Below are positions 36,421 to 45,492 of a stretch of DNA of 64,000 nt, piece by piece (the stretch's first letter is position 1; each line of letters starts with the position of its first letter). The notes under the pieces were generated by a model. That model was not told the origin of the DNA and searched no databases. It worked only from the letters and a program-made list of their open reading frames with translations. This stretch comes from Dokdonella_A sp014338185 (GTDB lineage Bacteria > Pseudomonadota > Gammaproteobacteria > Xanthomonadales > Rhodanobacteraceae). Made by a program: the position numbers and the translations under genes. The stretch lies in NCBI GenBank assembly GCA_030263295.1, contig SZOS01000008.1, forward strand, positions 19,106 through 83,105. Reading direction: 5' to 3'.

Positions 36421-37761
36421 TCAGTCTGCGTCTGGTGCAGGCGCCTGCTGCAGGGCAAAGCCTGCGGAGTTGGCCAGCGCGAGGAAGCCCGGGAACGAGG
36501 TCGCCACGTGGGTGCAGTCGTCGATCTCCACCGCGGCGGCGGCGACCAGACCGGCCACCGCGAAACTCATCGCGATGCGATGGTCGGTGGCGCTGGCGAC
36601 GCTGCCGCCGCCGATGCGGCCGCCCTCGATGGTCGCGCCATCGGCGCACTCGGCCACGTCCACGCCCAGCCGTGCCAGGCCCTGGGCCATGAGCGCGATG
36701 CGGTCGGACTCCTTGACCCGCAGCTCGGCCGCGCCGCGGATGCGCGTGGTGCCACGCGCCGCGGCGGCGGCGACGAACAGGATCGGGAACTCGTCGATCA
36801 TGTCCGGCACCAGTTCGACCGGCACGTCGATGCCGTGCAGCGGCGCATGGCGCACCTCGAGGTCGGCCACGCGTTCGCCGCCCTGCTCGCGCGGCGCATG
36901 TTCGCGGATGTCGGCGCCCATCAGGCGCAGCGCGGTGAGCAGGCCGGTGCGCCGCGCATTGAGGCCGACCGCGCGCAGCAGCAGGCGCGAGCCTGGCACG
37001 AGGCTCGCGGCGACGATGAAGAACGCGGCCGAGGAGAAGTCCGCGGGCACCTGCACCGCGCACCCACGCAGGCGATGGCCGCCGGTGAGCTGCGCCCGGC
37101 CCGGCGCGAACCGGATCGGCCAGCCGAACGCCGCGAGCATGCGCTCGCTGTAGTCGCGCGTGGGGTGCGGCTCGCGCACACAGGTCTCACCGCGCGCGTA
37201 CAGGCCGGCCAGCAGCAGCGCCGACTTGACCTGGGCGCTGGCCACCGGCAGTGCATAGTCGATGCCCTGGAGCGTGGCGCCGCCACGGACGCGCAGCGGC
37301 GGCAGGTCGCCCGCGGCGGCCTCGATGCGCGCACCCATGCGCGCGAGCGGTTCGATCACACGCCGCATCGGACGCCGCTGCAGCGAGGCGTCACCGGTGA
37401 GCGTGCTGTCGAAGGCCTGTGCCGCCAGCAGGCCCGCGAGCAGGCGCATGCCCGTGCCCGCGTTGCCGCAGTCGAGGACGCTCGCCGGCGCACGCAGTCC
37501 GTGCAGCCCCACCCCATGCACGATGCGGCGCGAAGCCGATGGGGTGTCGATGCGCACGCCGAGCTGGCCGAAGATCGCCGCGGTCGCGCGCGTGTCCTCA
37601 CCTTCGAGGAAGCCATCGACCTGCGAACTGCCCTCGGCCAGCGCCGCGAGCATGATCGCGCGATGCGAGATCGACTTGTCACCGGGAACCTCGATCTCGC
37701 CCGCCAGTGGCATCGCCACCGGTGTGCTGCGCCAGCGCAGGGGTGCCGCGGGCGCGCTCAA
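36421..37761 (-). CDS. aroA: 3-phosphoshikimate 1-carboxyvinyltransferase (EPSP synthase)
   Basis: A 446-residue shikimate-pathway enzyme. Substrate-binding GDKSISHRA lies near residue 28 and the family signature LDCGNAGTGMRLLAG near 97. RVKESDRI and a later DHRIAMSF complete the active-site set. The start is a TTG at 37761 that overlaps the hisC stop as TTGA, implying translational coupling. The spelling GNAGTGMR marks a class II-like EPSPS rather than the E. coli GNAGTAMR form. Confidence 0.94.
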   Translation of the reverse strand: MSAPAAPLRWRSTPVAMPLAGEIEVPGDKSISHRAIMLAALAEGSSQVDGFLEGEDTRATAAIFGQLGVRIDTPSASRRIVHGVGLHGLRAPASVLDCGNAGTGMRLLAGLLAAQAFDSTLTGDASLQRRPMRRVIEPLARMGARIEAAAGDLPPLRVRGGATLQGIDYALPVASAQVKSALLLAGLYARGETCVREPHPTRDYSERMLAAFGWPIRFAPGRAQLTGGHRLRGCAVQVPADFSSAAFFIVAASLVPGSRLLLRAVGLNARRTGLLTALRLMGADIREHAPREQGGERVADLEVRHAPLHGIDVPVELVPDMIDEFPILFVAAAAARGTTRIRGAAELRVKESDRIALMAQGLARLGVDVAECADGATIEGGRIGGGSVASATDHRIAMSFAVAGLVAAAAVEIDDCTHVATSFPGFLALANSAGFALQQAPAPDAD

Positions 37762-38879
37762 GGCGCCGCGTCCAGCGCGGCCAGCAGGCGCTCGTTCTCA
37801 TCGCGCCGGCCGATGCTGATGCGCAGCGTGTCGGCGAGCCCGTAGCCGCCCATCGGCCGCACGATCACGCCCTGCGCCAACAGGTGCTGCTCCAGCGCAG
37901 CGGCATCGCGACCCAGGTCGAGCAGCACGAAGTTGGTCTGCGACGGCAGGCAGCGATAGCCGCGCTGCGCAAGTTCCTCCACCAGCCAGGCGCGCGCCGC
38001 GGTGTTGTAGCGCCGCACCGTGGCCAGGTGTGCCTCGTCGGCGAGCGCGGCGCTGGCGCCGGCCAGTGCCAGCGAGTTGACATTGAACGATTCGCGCATG
38101 CGCTCGAGCACGGCCACCACGCTCGCGTCGGCCACCACGTAGCCGACCCGCGCGCCGGCCAGGCCCCAGGCCTTGGAGAACGTGCGTGCGACCACCAGGT
38201 TGGGATGGCGCGCGCGCAGCGGCAACGCACCGTGCAGGTCGGCCACGTCGACGTACTCGTGGTAGGCCTCGTCGACCACCACCAGCACCTCGCGCGGCAC
38301 GCGCGCGAGCAGGCGCGCCAGCGCCGCGTCGTCGAACCACGTGCCGGTCGGGTTGTTGGGATTGGCCAGGTAGACGATGCGGGTGTTGGCGCGCACCGCG
38401 GCGGCGATCGCGTCCAGGTCGTGGCCGAGCGGCGCGGTCGTATGGTCGCGCGGCAGGGCCGGCACGCAGATGCCCTGCGCGCCGGCTGCGGCGGCCGCGA
38501 TCGGATACACCGCAAAGCCGTACTGCGCGTACACGATCGAGTGCGCGGCGTCGGCGAAACACTGCGCGAGCATCATGAGCAGTTCGTGCGAGCCGTTGCC
38601 GAGCGCGATCTGTGCCGCGTCCACGTCCAGCCGCTGCGCCAGTGCCGACTTGAGCGCGGCGCCGCGCGGATCGGGGTAGCGGTACACTTCGTCGAGCGCG
38701 CTGCGCATCGCCGCCAGCGCCAGCGGACTGGCGCCGAGCACGTTCTCGTTCGAGCCCAGTTCGGCGATCGCCGCGCCAAAACGCCCGCGCAATGCCGGCA
38801 GGTCATGGCCGGGGTCGTAGGCGCGCAGCGCCGCGCTGGCCGTGGTCGCCAGCCGCGTCGCGTCGAACGCGCCGCTCAC
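37758..38879 (-). CDS. hisC: Histidinol-phosphate/aromatic aminotransferase (HisC family)
   Basis: A 373-residue PLP aminotransferase. The PLP-Lys motif is TFSKAWGLAGARVGY, and YLANPNNPTGTW, VVVDEAYHEY and the substrate-binding LGSNENVLG are present. In a serC-pheA-aroA cluster this copy (often called hisC2) probably transaminates prephenate or phenylpyruvate, besides or instead of histidinol phosphate. The start is GTG at 38879, overlapping the pheA stop as GTGA. Confidence 0.92.
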   Translation of the reverse strand: MSGAFDATRLATTASAALRAYDPGHDLPALRGRFGAAIAELGSNENVLGASPLALAAMRSALDEVYRYPDPRGAALKSALAQRLDVDAAQIALGNGSHELLMMLAQCFADAAHSIVYAQYGFAVYPIAAAAAGAQGICVPALPRDHTTAPLGHDLDAIAAAVRANTRIVYLANPNNPTGTWFDDAALARLLARVPREVLVVVDEAYHEYVDVADLHGALPLRARHPNLVVARTFSKAWGLAGARVGYVVADASVVAVLERMRESFNVNSLALAGASAALADEAHLATVRRYNTAARAWLVEELAQRGYRCLPSQTNFVLLDLGRDAAALEQHLLAQGVIVRPMGGYGLADTLRISIGRRDENERLLAALDAAP

Positions 38880-39994
38880 GGCACCGCAACCGGGTAGGAG
38901 CCGAGCACCTTGATCTGCGCCGAATGCTCGCGCAGCTCGCCGAGCGCGCCCTGCATCGCCGCATCGTCGACATGGCCGGCCAGGTCGATGAAGAAGCCAT
39001 ACTCCCACTTGGCCTGGTGCGAGGGGCGCGATTCGATCCGGTTCATGCTGATGCCGTGGCGCGCGAACGGGCTGAGCACGTTGAACAGCGCGCCGGGCTG
39101 GTCCTTGATGAACACGAGCACCGAGGTGCGGTCGTGCCCGGAAGCCGGGAAGATCTGCCGCCCGATCACGAGGAAGCGCGTGGTGTTGTCGGCATGATCC
39201 TCGATCGAGGTCATGATGACCTTCTTGAGGCCGTACACGTGCGCGGCCGATTCGCTGCCGATCGAGGCGGCGTCGTCGGCGTTGCGCGCGCGGCGCGCGC
39301 CCTCGGCATTGCTCGCCACCGGCACCTTCTCGACCCTGGGCAGGTTCGAGCGCAGCCAGCCCGCGGTCTGCGCGAACGACTGCGGATGGGCGTAGATGCG
39401 CTCGATGTCCTCGATGTGGCCCGAGCGCGACAGCAGGTACTGGTGCACGCGCAGCTCGACCTCGCCGCAGATCTTGAGGTGGGAGGTGAGGAACATGTCG
39501 AGCGTGACCTGGATCGTGCCCTGCCCCGAGTTCTCCACCGGTACCACGCCGAAGTCGGCGTTGCCGGCCTCGACCTCGTTGAACACCTCCTCGATGCTCG
39601 ACATCGGCAGGCCCAGCGCCGAGCGGCCGAAATGCTTGTGCACCGCCTGCTGGCTGAAGGTGCCTTCGGGACCGAGGTAGCCGATCTTGAGCGGCTCCTG
39701 CTGGGCCAGGCAGGCCGACATGATTTCGCGGAACAGGTGCACCAGCACCTCGTCGTTGAGCGGGCCGTCGTTGCGGTCGACCACCATGCGCAGCACCTGC
39801 GCCTCGCGCTCGGGCCGGTAATAGTCCACCGCCGCGGCGAGCTTGCCCTTGGCCTTGCCCACCTGGTGGGCGAAGCGCGCGCGCTCGGCGATCAACGCCT
39901 GGATCTGCTGGTCGATGCCGTCGATGCGCGCGCGCACCGCGGCCAGGTCGGGCTGGTCAGGCTGCTTGCCGCTGTCGCGCTTGCGCTGGCTCAT
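38876..39994 (-). CDS. pheA: Chorismate mutase/prephenate dehydratase (P-protein)
   Basis: A 372-residue bifunctional enzyme. The AroQ chorismate mutase domain covers residues 15-95 (RIDGIDQQIQALIAERARFA). Prephenate dehydratase follows (IGYLGPEGTFSQQA through the catalytic TTRF in HADNTTRFLVIG). A C-terminal ACT domain has the phenylalanine-binding QPGALF and RIESRP motifs. Feedback inhibition by Phe is therefore expected. It lies three bases after serA and overlaps hisC. Confidence 0.96.
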   Translation of the reverse strand: MSQRKRDSGKQPDQPDLAAVRARIDGIDQQIQALIAERARFAHQVGKAKGKLAAAVDYYRPEREAQVLRMVVDRNDGPLNDEVLVHLFREIMSACLAQQEPLKIGYLGPEGTFSQQAVHKHFGRSALGLPMSSIEEVFNEVEAGNADFGVVPVENSGQGTIQVTLDMFLTSHLKICGEVELRVHQYLLSRSGHIEDIERIYAHPQSFAQTAGWLRSNLPRVEKVPVASNAEGARRARNADDAASIGSESAAHVYGLKKVIMTSIEDHADNTTRFLVIGRQIFPASGHDRTSVLVFIKDQPGALFNVLSPFARHGISMNRIESRPSHQAKWEYGFFIDLAGHVDDAAMQGALGELREHSAQIKVLGSYPVAVP

Positions 39995-39997
39995 CGC

Positions 39998-41164
39998 TTA
40001 CTCCTCGATCACGCGAACCGACAGGATGCCATCGATCGCGGCGATCGCGCTCACCAGCGTGGCCGGAATCCTCGAGTCGACATCGATCAGGGTGTAGGCG
40101 AGGTCGCCACGCGAGGCGTTGAGCATCTGCGCGATGTTGACCCCGGCCTCGCCCAGCACGTGCGACAACTGGCCGATCATGTTGGGCCGGTTGCTGTTGG
40201 CGATGCAGATGCGGCCATTGCTCGCGCGCGCCATGCGCGCCTCGGGAAAGTTGACCGAATGGCGCACGTTGCCATGTTCGAGGAAGTCGCGCAGCTGGTC
40301 GACCACCATCATCGCGCAGTTCTCCTCGGCCTCGCCGGTGGATGCACCCAGGTGCGGCAGGGCGATCACGCGCGGATCGGCCAGCAGGTCGGCCTGCGGG
40401 AAGTCGCTCACGTAGCGCCCGATGCGGCCGTCGGCCAGCCCGGCGCGCAGCGCCTGCTCGTCGACGATGCCTTCGCGGGCGAAATTGAGCACCACCACGC
40501 CGCGCCGAGCCACCTCCAGGGCCGCCATCCCGAACACGCCACGCGTCTTGTCGTTGAGCGGCACATGGAAGGTCACGTAGTCGCTGGCCGCGTACAGCTC
40601 ATTGAGCGAACTGGCGCGCGCCACCTGCGCCGACAGCTGCCAGGCGCCGTCGATGGTCATGTGCGGATCGAAGCCGACCACGCGCATGCCCAGCGCGTAG
40701 GCCGCATTGGCCACCTTGACGCCGATCGCGCCCAGGCCGACCACGCCGAGCGTCTTGCCGCTGAGCTCGCTGCCGACGAAGCGCTTCTTCTCCGCTTCCA
40801 CCCGTTCATGCAGGTGCTCGCCCGGCGGCAGGTCGCGCACGAACGCGAGCGCCGCCGCGAGGTTGCGCGCCGCCAGCAGCATGCCTGCCACCACCAGCTC
40901 CTTGACCGCATTGGCGTTGGCACCGGGCGCGTTGAACACCGGCACGCCGCGTGCGGACAGCGCCGCCACCGGGATGTTGTTGGTGCCCGCGCCCGCACGC
41001 GCCACCGCCTTCACGCTCGCCGCGATCGGCGCCTGGTGCATGTCGGCCGAACGCACGAGGATCGCGTCGGGATCGGCCACTTCGTTGGCGGTGCTGTAGA
41101 GCGAACCCGGCAGGCGGTCGAGGCCGCTGCGCGAGATGTTGTTGAGAGTCTGGATCTTGAACAT
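39998..41164 (-). CDS. serA: D-3-phosphoglycerate dehydrogenase
   Basis: A 388-residue NAD-dependent dehydrogenase that starts serine synthesis. The Rossmann motif is GVVGLGAIGVKVAN near residue 143. The catalytic Arg is in NFAREGIVDE and the catalytic His in ALPHLGAST. A short C-terminal ACT domain (ICIANSNRPNMIGQLSHVLGEAGVNI) suggests serine or allosteric regulation. The protein lacks the large intervening domain of the long SerA type. It sits between serC and pheA, an insertion relative to E. coli. Confidence 0.93.
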   Translation of the reverse strand: MFKIQTLNNISRSGLDRLPGSLYSTANEVADPDAILVRSADMHQAPIAASVKAVARAGAGTNNIPVAALSARGVPVFNAPGANANAVKELVVAGMLLAARNLAAALAFVRDLPPGEHLHERVEAEKKRFVGSELSGKTLGVVGLGAIGVKVANAAYALGMRVVGFDPHMTIDGAWQLSAQVARASSLNELYAASDYVTFHVPLNDKTRGVFGMAALEVARRGVVVLNFAREGIVDEQALRAGLADGRIGRYVSDFPQADLLADPRVIALPHLGASTGEAEENCAMMVVDQLRDFLEHGNVRHSVNFPEARMARASNGRICIANSNRPNMIGQLSHVLGEAGVNIAQMLNASRGDLAYTLIDVDSRIPATLVSAIAAIDGILSVRVIEE

Positions 41165-41211
41165 CGAAAGTGGCCGATCGGCAAGTGGGAGAATGCTGGG
41201 CGCGCCGCGGC

Positions 41212-42291
41212 TCAGCCGTGGCGCCGGGCGAAATCGCCCATGAATTCGACCAGGGCCTGCACCCCGGCCAGCGGCATCGCGTTGTACAGCGAGGCGCGCA
41301 TGCCCCCGACCAGCCGATGGCCCTTGAGCGCGAGCAGGCCGGCCGCCTCGGCCTGCTTGAGGAAGCTCGCATCGAGTTCGTCGCTGGGCAGGGTGAAGGG
41401 CACGTTCATCCACGAACGCGCGGCTGGCTCGACCGGATTGCGGTAGTAGCCGGAGCCGTCGATGTAGCCGTACAGCAAGTCGGCCTTGGCGCGATTGCGC
41501 TGGGCCATCGCGGCCACGCCGCCCTCGGCCTTGATCCACTTGAAAACGAGCCCAGCCAGATACCAGCCCCAGGTGTTGGGCGTATTGAGCATCGAGCCCT
41601 GCGCCGCGTGCTCGGCGTAATTGAGGATCTTGGGGAGGTCCTTGGGGCAGCGTTCGAGCAGGTCCTCGCGCACGATCAGCACGACCAGCCCGGATGGCCC
41701 GATGTTCTTCTGCGCACCCGCATACAGCAGCGCGTAGCGCGACACGTCCAACGGCCGCGACAGGAGGGTCGAGGACACGTCACCCACGAGCGGCACCGCA
41801 CCGGCGTCGGGTATGTCGTGGAACTCGACGCCGCGGATCGTCTCGTTGGGGGTGATGTGCAGGTAGGCCGCTCCCGGGTCGAGCTGCCAGGTCGCGCGCG
41901 GCGGGATGCGGTCGTGGTTGGTGGCGGCCGCGCTCGCGGCGATGCGCACTTGGGTGTAGGCGCGAGCTTCCTTGGCGGCCTTCTCGCTCCAGTCTCCAGT
42001 GAGCACGTAGTCGGCGCTCGCGCCGCGGGCGAAGTTGAGCGGAATCTGGGCGAAATGCTGGGTGGCACCCCCCTGCAGGAACAGCACCTTGTAGCTGGCG
42101 GGAATCGCGAGCAGCTCACGCAGGTCCTGCTCGGCCTGCTCGGCCAGCGCGATGAAGGCCTTGCCGCGGTGGCTCACCTCCATCACCGAGGCGCGCGCGC
42201 CGTCCCATTCCAACAGCTCGGCCTGCGCCTGGCGCAGCACTTCCTCGGGCAGCGCGGCAGGGCCGGCGCTGAAGTTGTAGGCACGACTCAC
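41212..42291 (-). CDS. serC: Phosphoserine aminotransferase
   Basis: A 359-residue PLP enzyme that makes 3-phosphoserine and also serves vitamin B6 synthesis. It opens YNFSAGPAALPEEVL and carries VMEVSHRGK, LQGGATQHF and the PLP-Lys motif YAGAQKNIGPSGL. GGAGGAAC lies upstream of the GTG start at 42291. It is the first gene of the serC-serA-pheA-hisC-aroA-cmk series. Confidence 0.96.
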   Translation of the reverse strand: MSRAYNFSAGPAALPEEVLRQAQAELLEWDGARASVMEVSHRGKAFIALAEQAEQDLRELLAIPASYKVLFLQGGATQHFAQIPLNFARGASADYVLTGDWSEKAAKEARAYTQVRIAASAAATNHDRIPPRATWQLDPGAAYLHITPNETIRGVEFHDIPDAGAVPLVGDVSSTLLSRPLDVSRYALLYAGAQKNIGPSGLVVLIVREDLLERCPKDLPKILNYAEHAAQGSMLNTPNTWGWYLAGLVFKWIKAEGGVAAMAQRNRAKADLLYGYIDGSGYYRNPVEPAARSWMNVPFTLPSDELDASFLKQAEAAGLLALKGHRLVGGMRASLYNAMPLAGVQALVEFMGDFARRHG

Positions 42292-42316
42292 GCGAGTTCC
42301 TCCACTGGGGATCGCC

Positions 42317-42346
42317 ACTTTATGGCGCGTTGCAACATCCGCGCAA
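42317..42346 (-). promoter_or_regulatory. Candidate promoter for the serC operon
   Basis: On the minus strand TTGCGC (42341-42346) and TAAAGT (42317-42322) are separated by 18 bases. They end 25 bases before the GTG of serC. The match is moderate (four of six at each box), but it is the best candidate in the divergent 197-base region between serC and the redoxin gene. Confidence 0.45.
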
Positions 42347-42488
42347 GGAGCAACATGGCGAGCGCCACATCCACCCGCATCGGCGATGGTGCAAGATGCG
42401 GTGCCCGGCACCGGTCTGGCCAGGCCGTGAAACGCCGCCTGCCCGCGCCACGCGCGGCGCAGCGCGCCCAACCTGCGGACCTATCGAT

Positions 42489-43610
42489 ATGCCAAACCCG
42501 AATCGGCCACTGCGCCACCGCCTGATCGGAGTCGCCGCCGCCCTCGGCGTGGGTACCGCGCTCGCGCTCGGCGTGGGCAGCACCCGCATCATGCGCTCGA
42601 GCGCGGTCACCGCGCTGGCCGCCGCGCCACTGGCCACGCCACTGCCGGTGCAGCGCAAGGCCCCGCCGCTCGACGGCGCGGTGGCCTGGCTCAATTCCGC
42701 TCCGCTGGACGCGGCCGCACTGCGCGGCAAGGTGGTGCTGGTCGACTTCTGGACCTACACCTGCATCAACTGCCTGCGCGCGCTGCCGTGGGTGCGGGCC
42801 TGGGCCGACAAGTACCGCGACTACGGCCTGGTGGTGGTCGGCGTGCACACGCCCGAGTTCGAGTTCGAACGTGACCTCGCCAACGTGCGCCGCGCGCTCG
42901 CCGAGTTCGACATCCGCTATCCGGTCGCGGTCGACAGCAAGTACCGCATCTGGCGCGCCTTCGACAACCACTACTGGCCCGCGCACTATTTCATCGATGC
43001 GCAGGGACGCATCCGTCACCAGCACTTCGGCGAAGGCGATTACGCGCAGTCGGAGCAGGTGATCCGCGAATTGCTCGCCGAAGCGGGCCATCCGCCACCC
43101 GAGTCACCCGCGGTGAGCGTGCGCGGCAGCGGCGCGCAACTTGCGCCCGATTTTGCCCAGATCGGCTCGCCGGAAACCTACCTGGGCTATGCGCGTGCCG
43201 AGCGCTTCGCATCCAGCGGCGGCCAACGCGCGGACCGCAGCCACGCCTACCTCGCGCCGAGCCGGCCTGCGCTCAACCGCTGGGGGCTGGGCGGGCGCTG
43301 GCTCGTCGGTGCCGAGCAGGCGACGCTGCTCGATGCGGGTGGACGCATCGTCTACCGCTTCCGCGCGCGCGACCTGCATCTCGTGCTCGGGCCGGGCAAG
43401 GACGGCAAGCCGGTGCGCTTCATCGTGCGCCTGGATGGCGCCGCGCCCGGCGCCAACCACGGGGTCGACAGCGATGCCCAGGGACTCGGCAGCGTGACCA
43501 CCCAGCGCCTGTACCAGCTCATCCGCAGCAGCGGGCCAGTGGCCGAACACAGCTTCGAGATCGAATTCCTCGATCCGGGAGTGCAGGCGTTCGCGTTCAC
43601 CTTCGGCTGA
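42489..43610 (+). CDS. Thioredoxin-like/redoxin protein with C-terminal carbohydrate-binding-like module (DipZ-type)
   Basis: A 373-residue secreted or membrane-anchored redox protein. One N-terminal hydrophobic segment covers residues 12-32. A TlpA/AhpC-like redoxin domain (about 60-200) has the active site WTYTCINCL with Cys92 and Cys95. A C-terminal beta-rich domain (about 235-373) follows, ending VQAFAFTFG. This resembles the periplasmic half of mycobacterial DipZ (thioredoxin plus CBM-like module), here without the CcdA membrane domain. Its exact substrate is unknown. Confidence 0.82.
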   Translation: MPNPNRPLRHRLIGVAAALGVGTALALGVGSTRIMRSSAVTALAAAPLATPLPVQRKAPPLDGAVAWLNSAPLDAAALRGKVVLVDFWTYTCINCLRALPWVRAWADKYRDYGLVVVGVHTPEFEFERDLANVRRALAEFDIRYPVAVDSKYRIWRAFDNHYWPAHYFIDAQGRIRHQHFGEGDYAQSEQVIRELLAEAGHPPPESPAVSVRGSGAQLAPDFAQIGSPETYLGYARAERFASSGGQRADRSHAYLAPSRPALNRWGLGGRWLVGAEQATLLDAGGRIVYRFRARDLHLVLGPGKDGKPVRFIVRLDGAAPGANHGVDSDAQGLGSVTTQRLYQLIRSSGPVAEHSFEIEFLDPGVQAFAFTFG

Positions 43611-43635
43611 GCCGTGTGGGCGACAGCCGCCGGCG

Positions 43636-44430
43636 CTAGAGACCGTGCTCGAACAGCACGTACAACGCCAGCGCGATCAAGGCCGCGGTGCCGAGCAGCC
43701 AGCCCAGGGCACGCCCGCTCGCGGCGGACTCGGGCGCGGCCGGCTCGGCGCTGGGCAGCGGTTCGGCGTGCACCGCCGCGGGCAGCGATTCGGCCACGAG
43801 ACCGGGCGCCTCGATGAGGAAATGCTGGCGCGCGAACACGACCTGATCGCCCGCCTGCAGGCGCGCGTCCAGTGCCACCACGCCGTTGACCAGCGCACCC
43901 TGCCCGGCCGCGAGGCTTCGCAGCCACACGCCGCCATCGATCAGCTCGATCGCGGCATGGCGCGGCGCCACGCGCACGTCATCGATCACCACGTCGGCCG
44001 CGGGATCGCTGCCCACGATCACGCGCTGCGCCACGCCGATCGCGCGCCCCGCATTGGCGCCGGTCAGGCCGCGCAGCGCCGCACGGGCCGCGACGGGGCT
44101 GGGCGTCGGACTCGGGCCGGCGCTGGGCACGCGCGTGTCGAGCGCGTCGCTGTCGGCGCGGACCGAAACCGCCTCGTAGCCCAGGTGCACGGTGTCTCCG
44201 CGCCGCAGCAGGGCCTTCTCCCGCACCGGCCGCGCGTTGACGTGGGTGGTCGCGTTGGGGTCGAGTACCTGCAGCACGAGTCCGCGCGCATCGGCGAGGA
44301 TGCGCGCATGCCAAGGCGACACGTCCTTGCCGTCGAGCAGGATGTCGTTGCCTGGGGCGCTGCCGAGCGTGACTCCACCGGCATGCAGGACCACGTCCTG
44401 GTGGGTGCCATTGCTGAAACTGAGCCGCAT
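43636..44430 (-). CDS. Protein with two FHA domains and a C-terminal membrane anchor
   Basis: A 264-residue protein. FHA 1 (residues 1-85) has LGSAPGNDILLDGKDVSPWHARI. FHA 2 (about 118-205) has VGSDPAADVVIDDVRVAPRHAAI and GALVNGVVAL. A TM helix near 243-260 (LGWLLGTAALIALALYVLF) ends the protein, so the FHA domains face the cytoplasm as in a tail-anchored protein. FHA domains bind phosphothreonine. No Ser/Thr kinase or phosphatase is in the window, so its partner is unknown. Confidence 0.85.
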   Translation of the reverse strand: MRLSFSNGTHQDVVLHAGGVTLGSAPGNDILLDGKDVSPWHARILADARGLVLQVLDPNATTHVNARPVREKALLRRGDTVHLGYEAVSVRADSDALDTRVPSAGPSPTPSPVAARAALRGLTGANAGRAIGVAQRVIVGSDPAADVVIDDVRVAPRHAAIELIDGGVWLRSLAAGQGALVNGVVALDARLQAGDQVVFARQHFLIEAPGLVAESLPAAVHAEPLPSAEPAAPESAASGRALGWLLGTAALIALALYVLFEHGL

Positions 44431-44548
44431 CGCATCCGGTCGAGAGGGGTTGGCGCACTCTAGCACAGGCGTGCGCGCCGCCCCGGCACCTGCCCGGCCG
44501 GCCGCGGCTTGAGGCATCATCGGCATCCCGTTGCGATCCGGATTCCAC

Positions 44549-44827
44549 ATGGCGGTCATCGACATCACGCGCGCCCATGGCGGCACCATCAAGGCCACCA
44601 AGGCGGCCATCAACGAGGTGGCCAACTCGCTCGGCGCCGAGTACGGCGTGAGTCACGAGTGGGCCGGCAACACGCTGTACTTCGAGCGCAGCGGCATCAA
44701 TGGCTCGATCGAGGTGAGCAAGGCGCAGTTGCACGTGTACGCCGAACTGGGCTTCCTCATGGGCGCGCTCAAGTACACGATCGAACGCGAGATCGAGCGC
44801 CTGCTGGACGAACACCTGGGCCCGTGA
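44549..44827 (+). CDS. Polyhydroxyalkanoic acid system family protein (PHA_gran_rgn)
   Basis: A 92-residue protein. The pattern MAVIDITRAHGGTIKATKAA, WAGNTLYFERSGINGSIEV and ELGFLMGALKYTIEREIERLLDEHL matches the PHA granule-region family found beside phasins and PHA synthases. The function is not established. Location next to a phasin gene supports a granule role. I chose the ATG at 44549 because the in-frame upstream ATG gives an atypical N-terminal extension. Confidence 0.85.
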   Translation: MAVIDITRAHGGTIKATKAAINEVANSLGAEYGVSHEWAGNTLYFERSGINGSIEVSKAQLHVYAELGFLMGALKYTIEREIERLLDEHLGP

Positions 44828-44916
44828 GCACGCCCCGCGCCTAGGGTGACTGCTCTAGTGGCGCGCGCGAGGATGGGCCATCGCGGCGACCGCCGCCACT
44901 ACCGGAGAACGTGACC

Positions 44917-45393
44917 ATGGCCAAGCCCAAGCTCAAGAATGCTGCGAAGAAGCCCGCCGCCGCCGGCGTCGATGCACGCCAGATTGGCAAGACCGTGATG
45001 GATTCGGCCCAGCAGATCTGGCTGGCCGGACTCGGCGCCTTCGCCAAGGCGCAGCAGGAAGGCGGCAAGTTGTTCGAGGCGCTGGTCAAGGAAGGCAGCG
45101 CGCTCGAAGCCCGCACGCGCAAGTTCACCCAGGCCAAGGTCGATGAGGCGCGCGGCAACGTCGAAAGCACGCTCGGCCAGGTGCGCGAGCGCAGCCAGGA
45201 AACCTGGGACAAGCTGGAAAAGGTGTTCGAGGATCGGGTGTCGCGTTCGCTCAAGCGCCTGGGCATTCCCGGCAACGCCGACATCAAGCGCCTGGAAGCG
45301 CGCATCGACCAGCTGTCGGCCGCCATCGGCAAGCGCGGCGGCAGCAAGCCGGCCGCGGCCAAGCGCGCACCGCGCAAGCGCGCCGCGGGCTGA
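44917..45393 (+). CDS. Phasin / polyhydroxyalkanoate granule-associated protein
   Basis: A 158-residue protein of the PhaF/PhaI phasin family. The phasin helix region (residues 18-110) contains DSAQQIWLAGLGAFAKAQQEG and LFEALVKEG, typical of granule-coating amphipathic helices. A short coiled-coil-like stretch follows near 118-140. The C-terminus is Lys/Ala/Arg-rich (AAAKRAPRKRAAG), reminiscent of the nucleoid-binding PhaF tail but much shorter. GGAGAA lies eight bases before the ATG at 44917. Confidence 0.88.
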   Translation: MAKPKLKNAAKKPAAAGVDARQIGKTVMDSAQQIWLAGLGAFAKAQQEGGKLFEALVKEGSALEARTRKFTQAKVDEARGNVESTLGQVRERSQETWDKLEKVFEDRVSRSLKRLGIPGNADIKRLEARIDQLSAAIGKRGGSKPAAAKRAPRKRAAG

Positions 45394-45431
45394 TCGGCGC
45401 AGCGCCCACCCGGCGGCAACGCCAACAGCAG

Positions 45432-45452
45432 GAGCGGGCCGATGGCCCGCTC
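45432..45452 (+). terminator. Likely terminator after the phasin gene
   Basis: GAGCGGGCC (45432-45440) and GGCCCGCTC (45444-45452) form a perfect nine-base stem with a GAT loop, then TTGCGTT. Outer CCAAC/GTTGG arms extend it. The T-run is weak. It lies between the phasin stop and the convergent reductase stop, so it may serve both directions. Confidence 0.6.
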
Positions 45453-45492
45453 TTGCGTTGGTGCGCGCGGCGCGGCGCGACCCGGCGCCGCG

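Noticed and set aside
37758..38879. hisC as evidence for a histidine biosynthesis operon
   Set aside because: Neighbours are serine and aromatic genes only, so it is better read as the aromatic-pathway aminotransferase copy.
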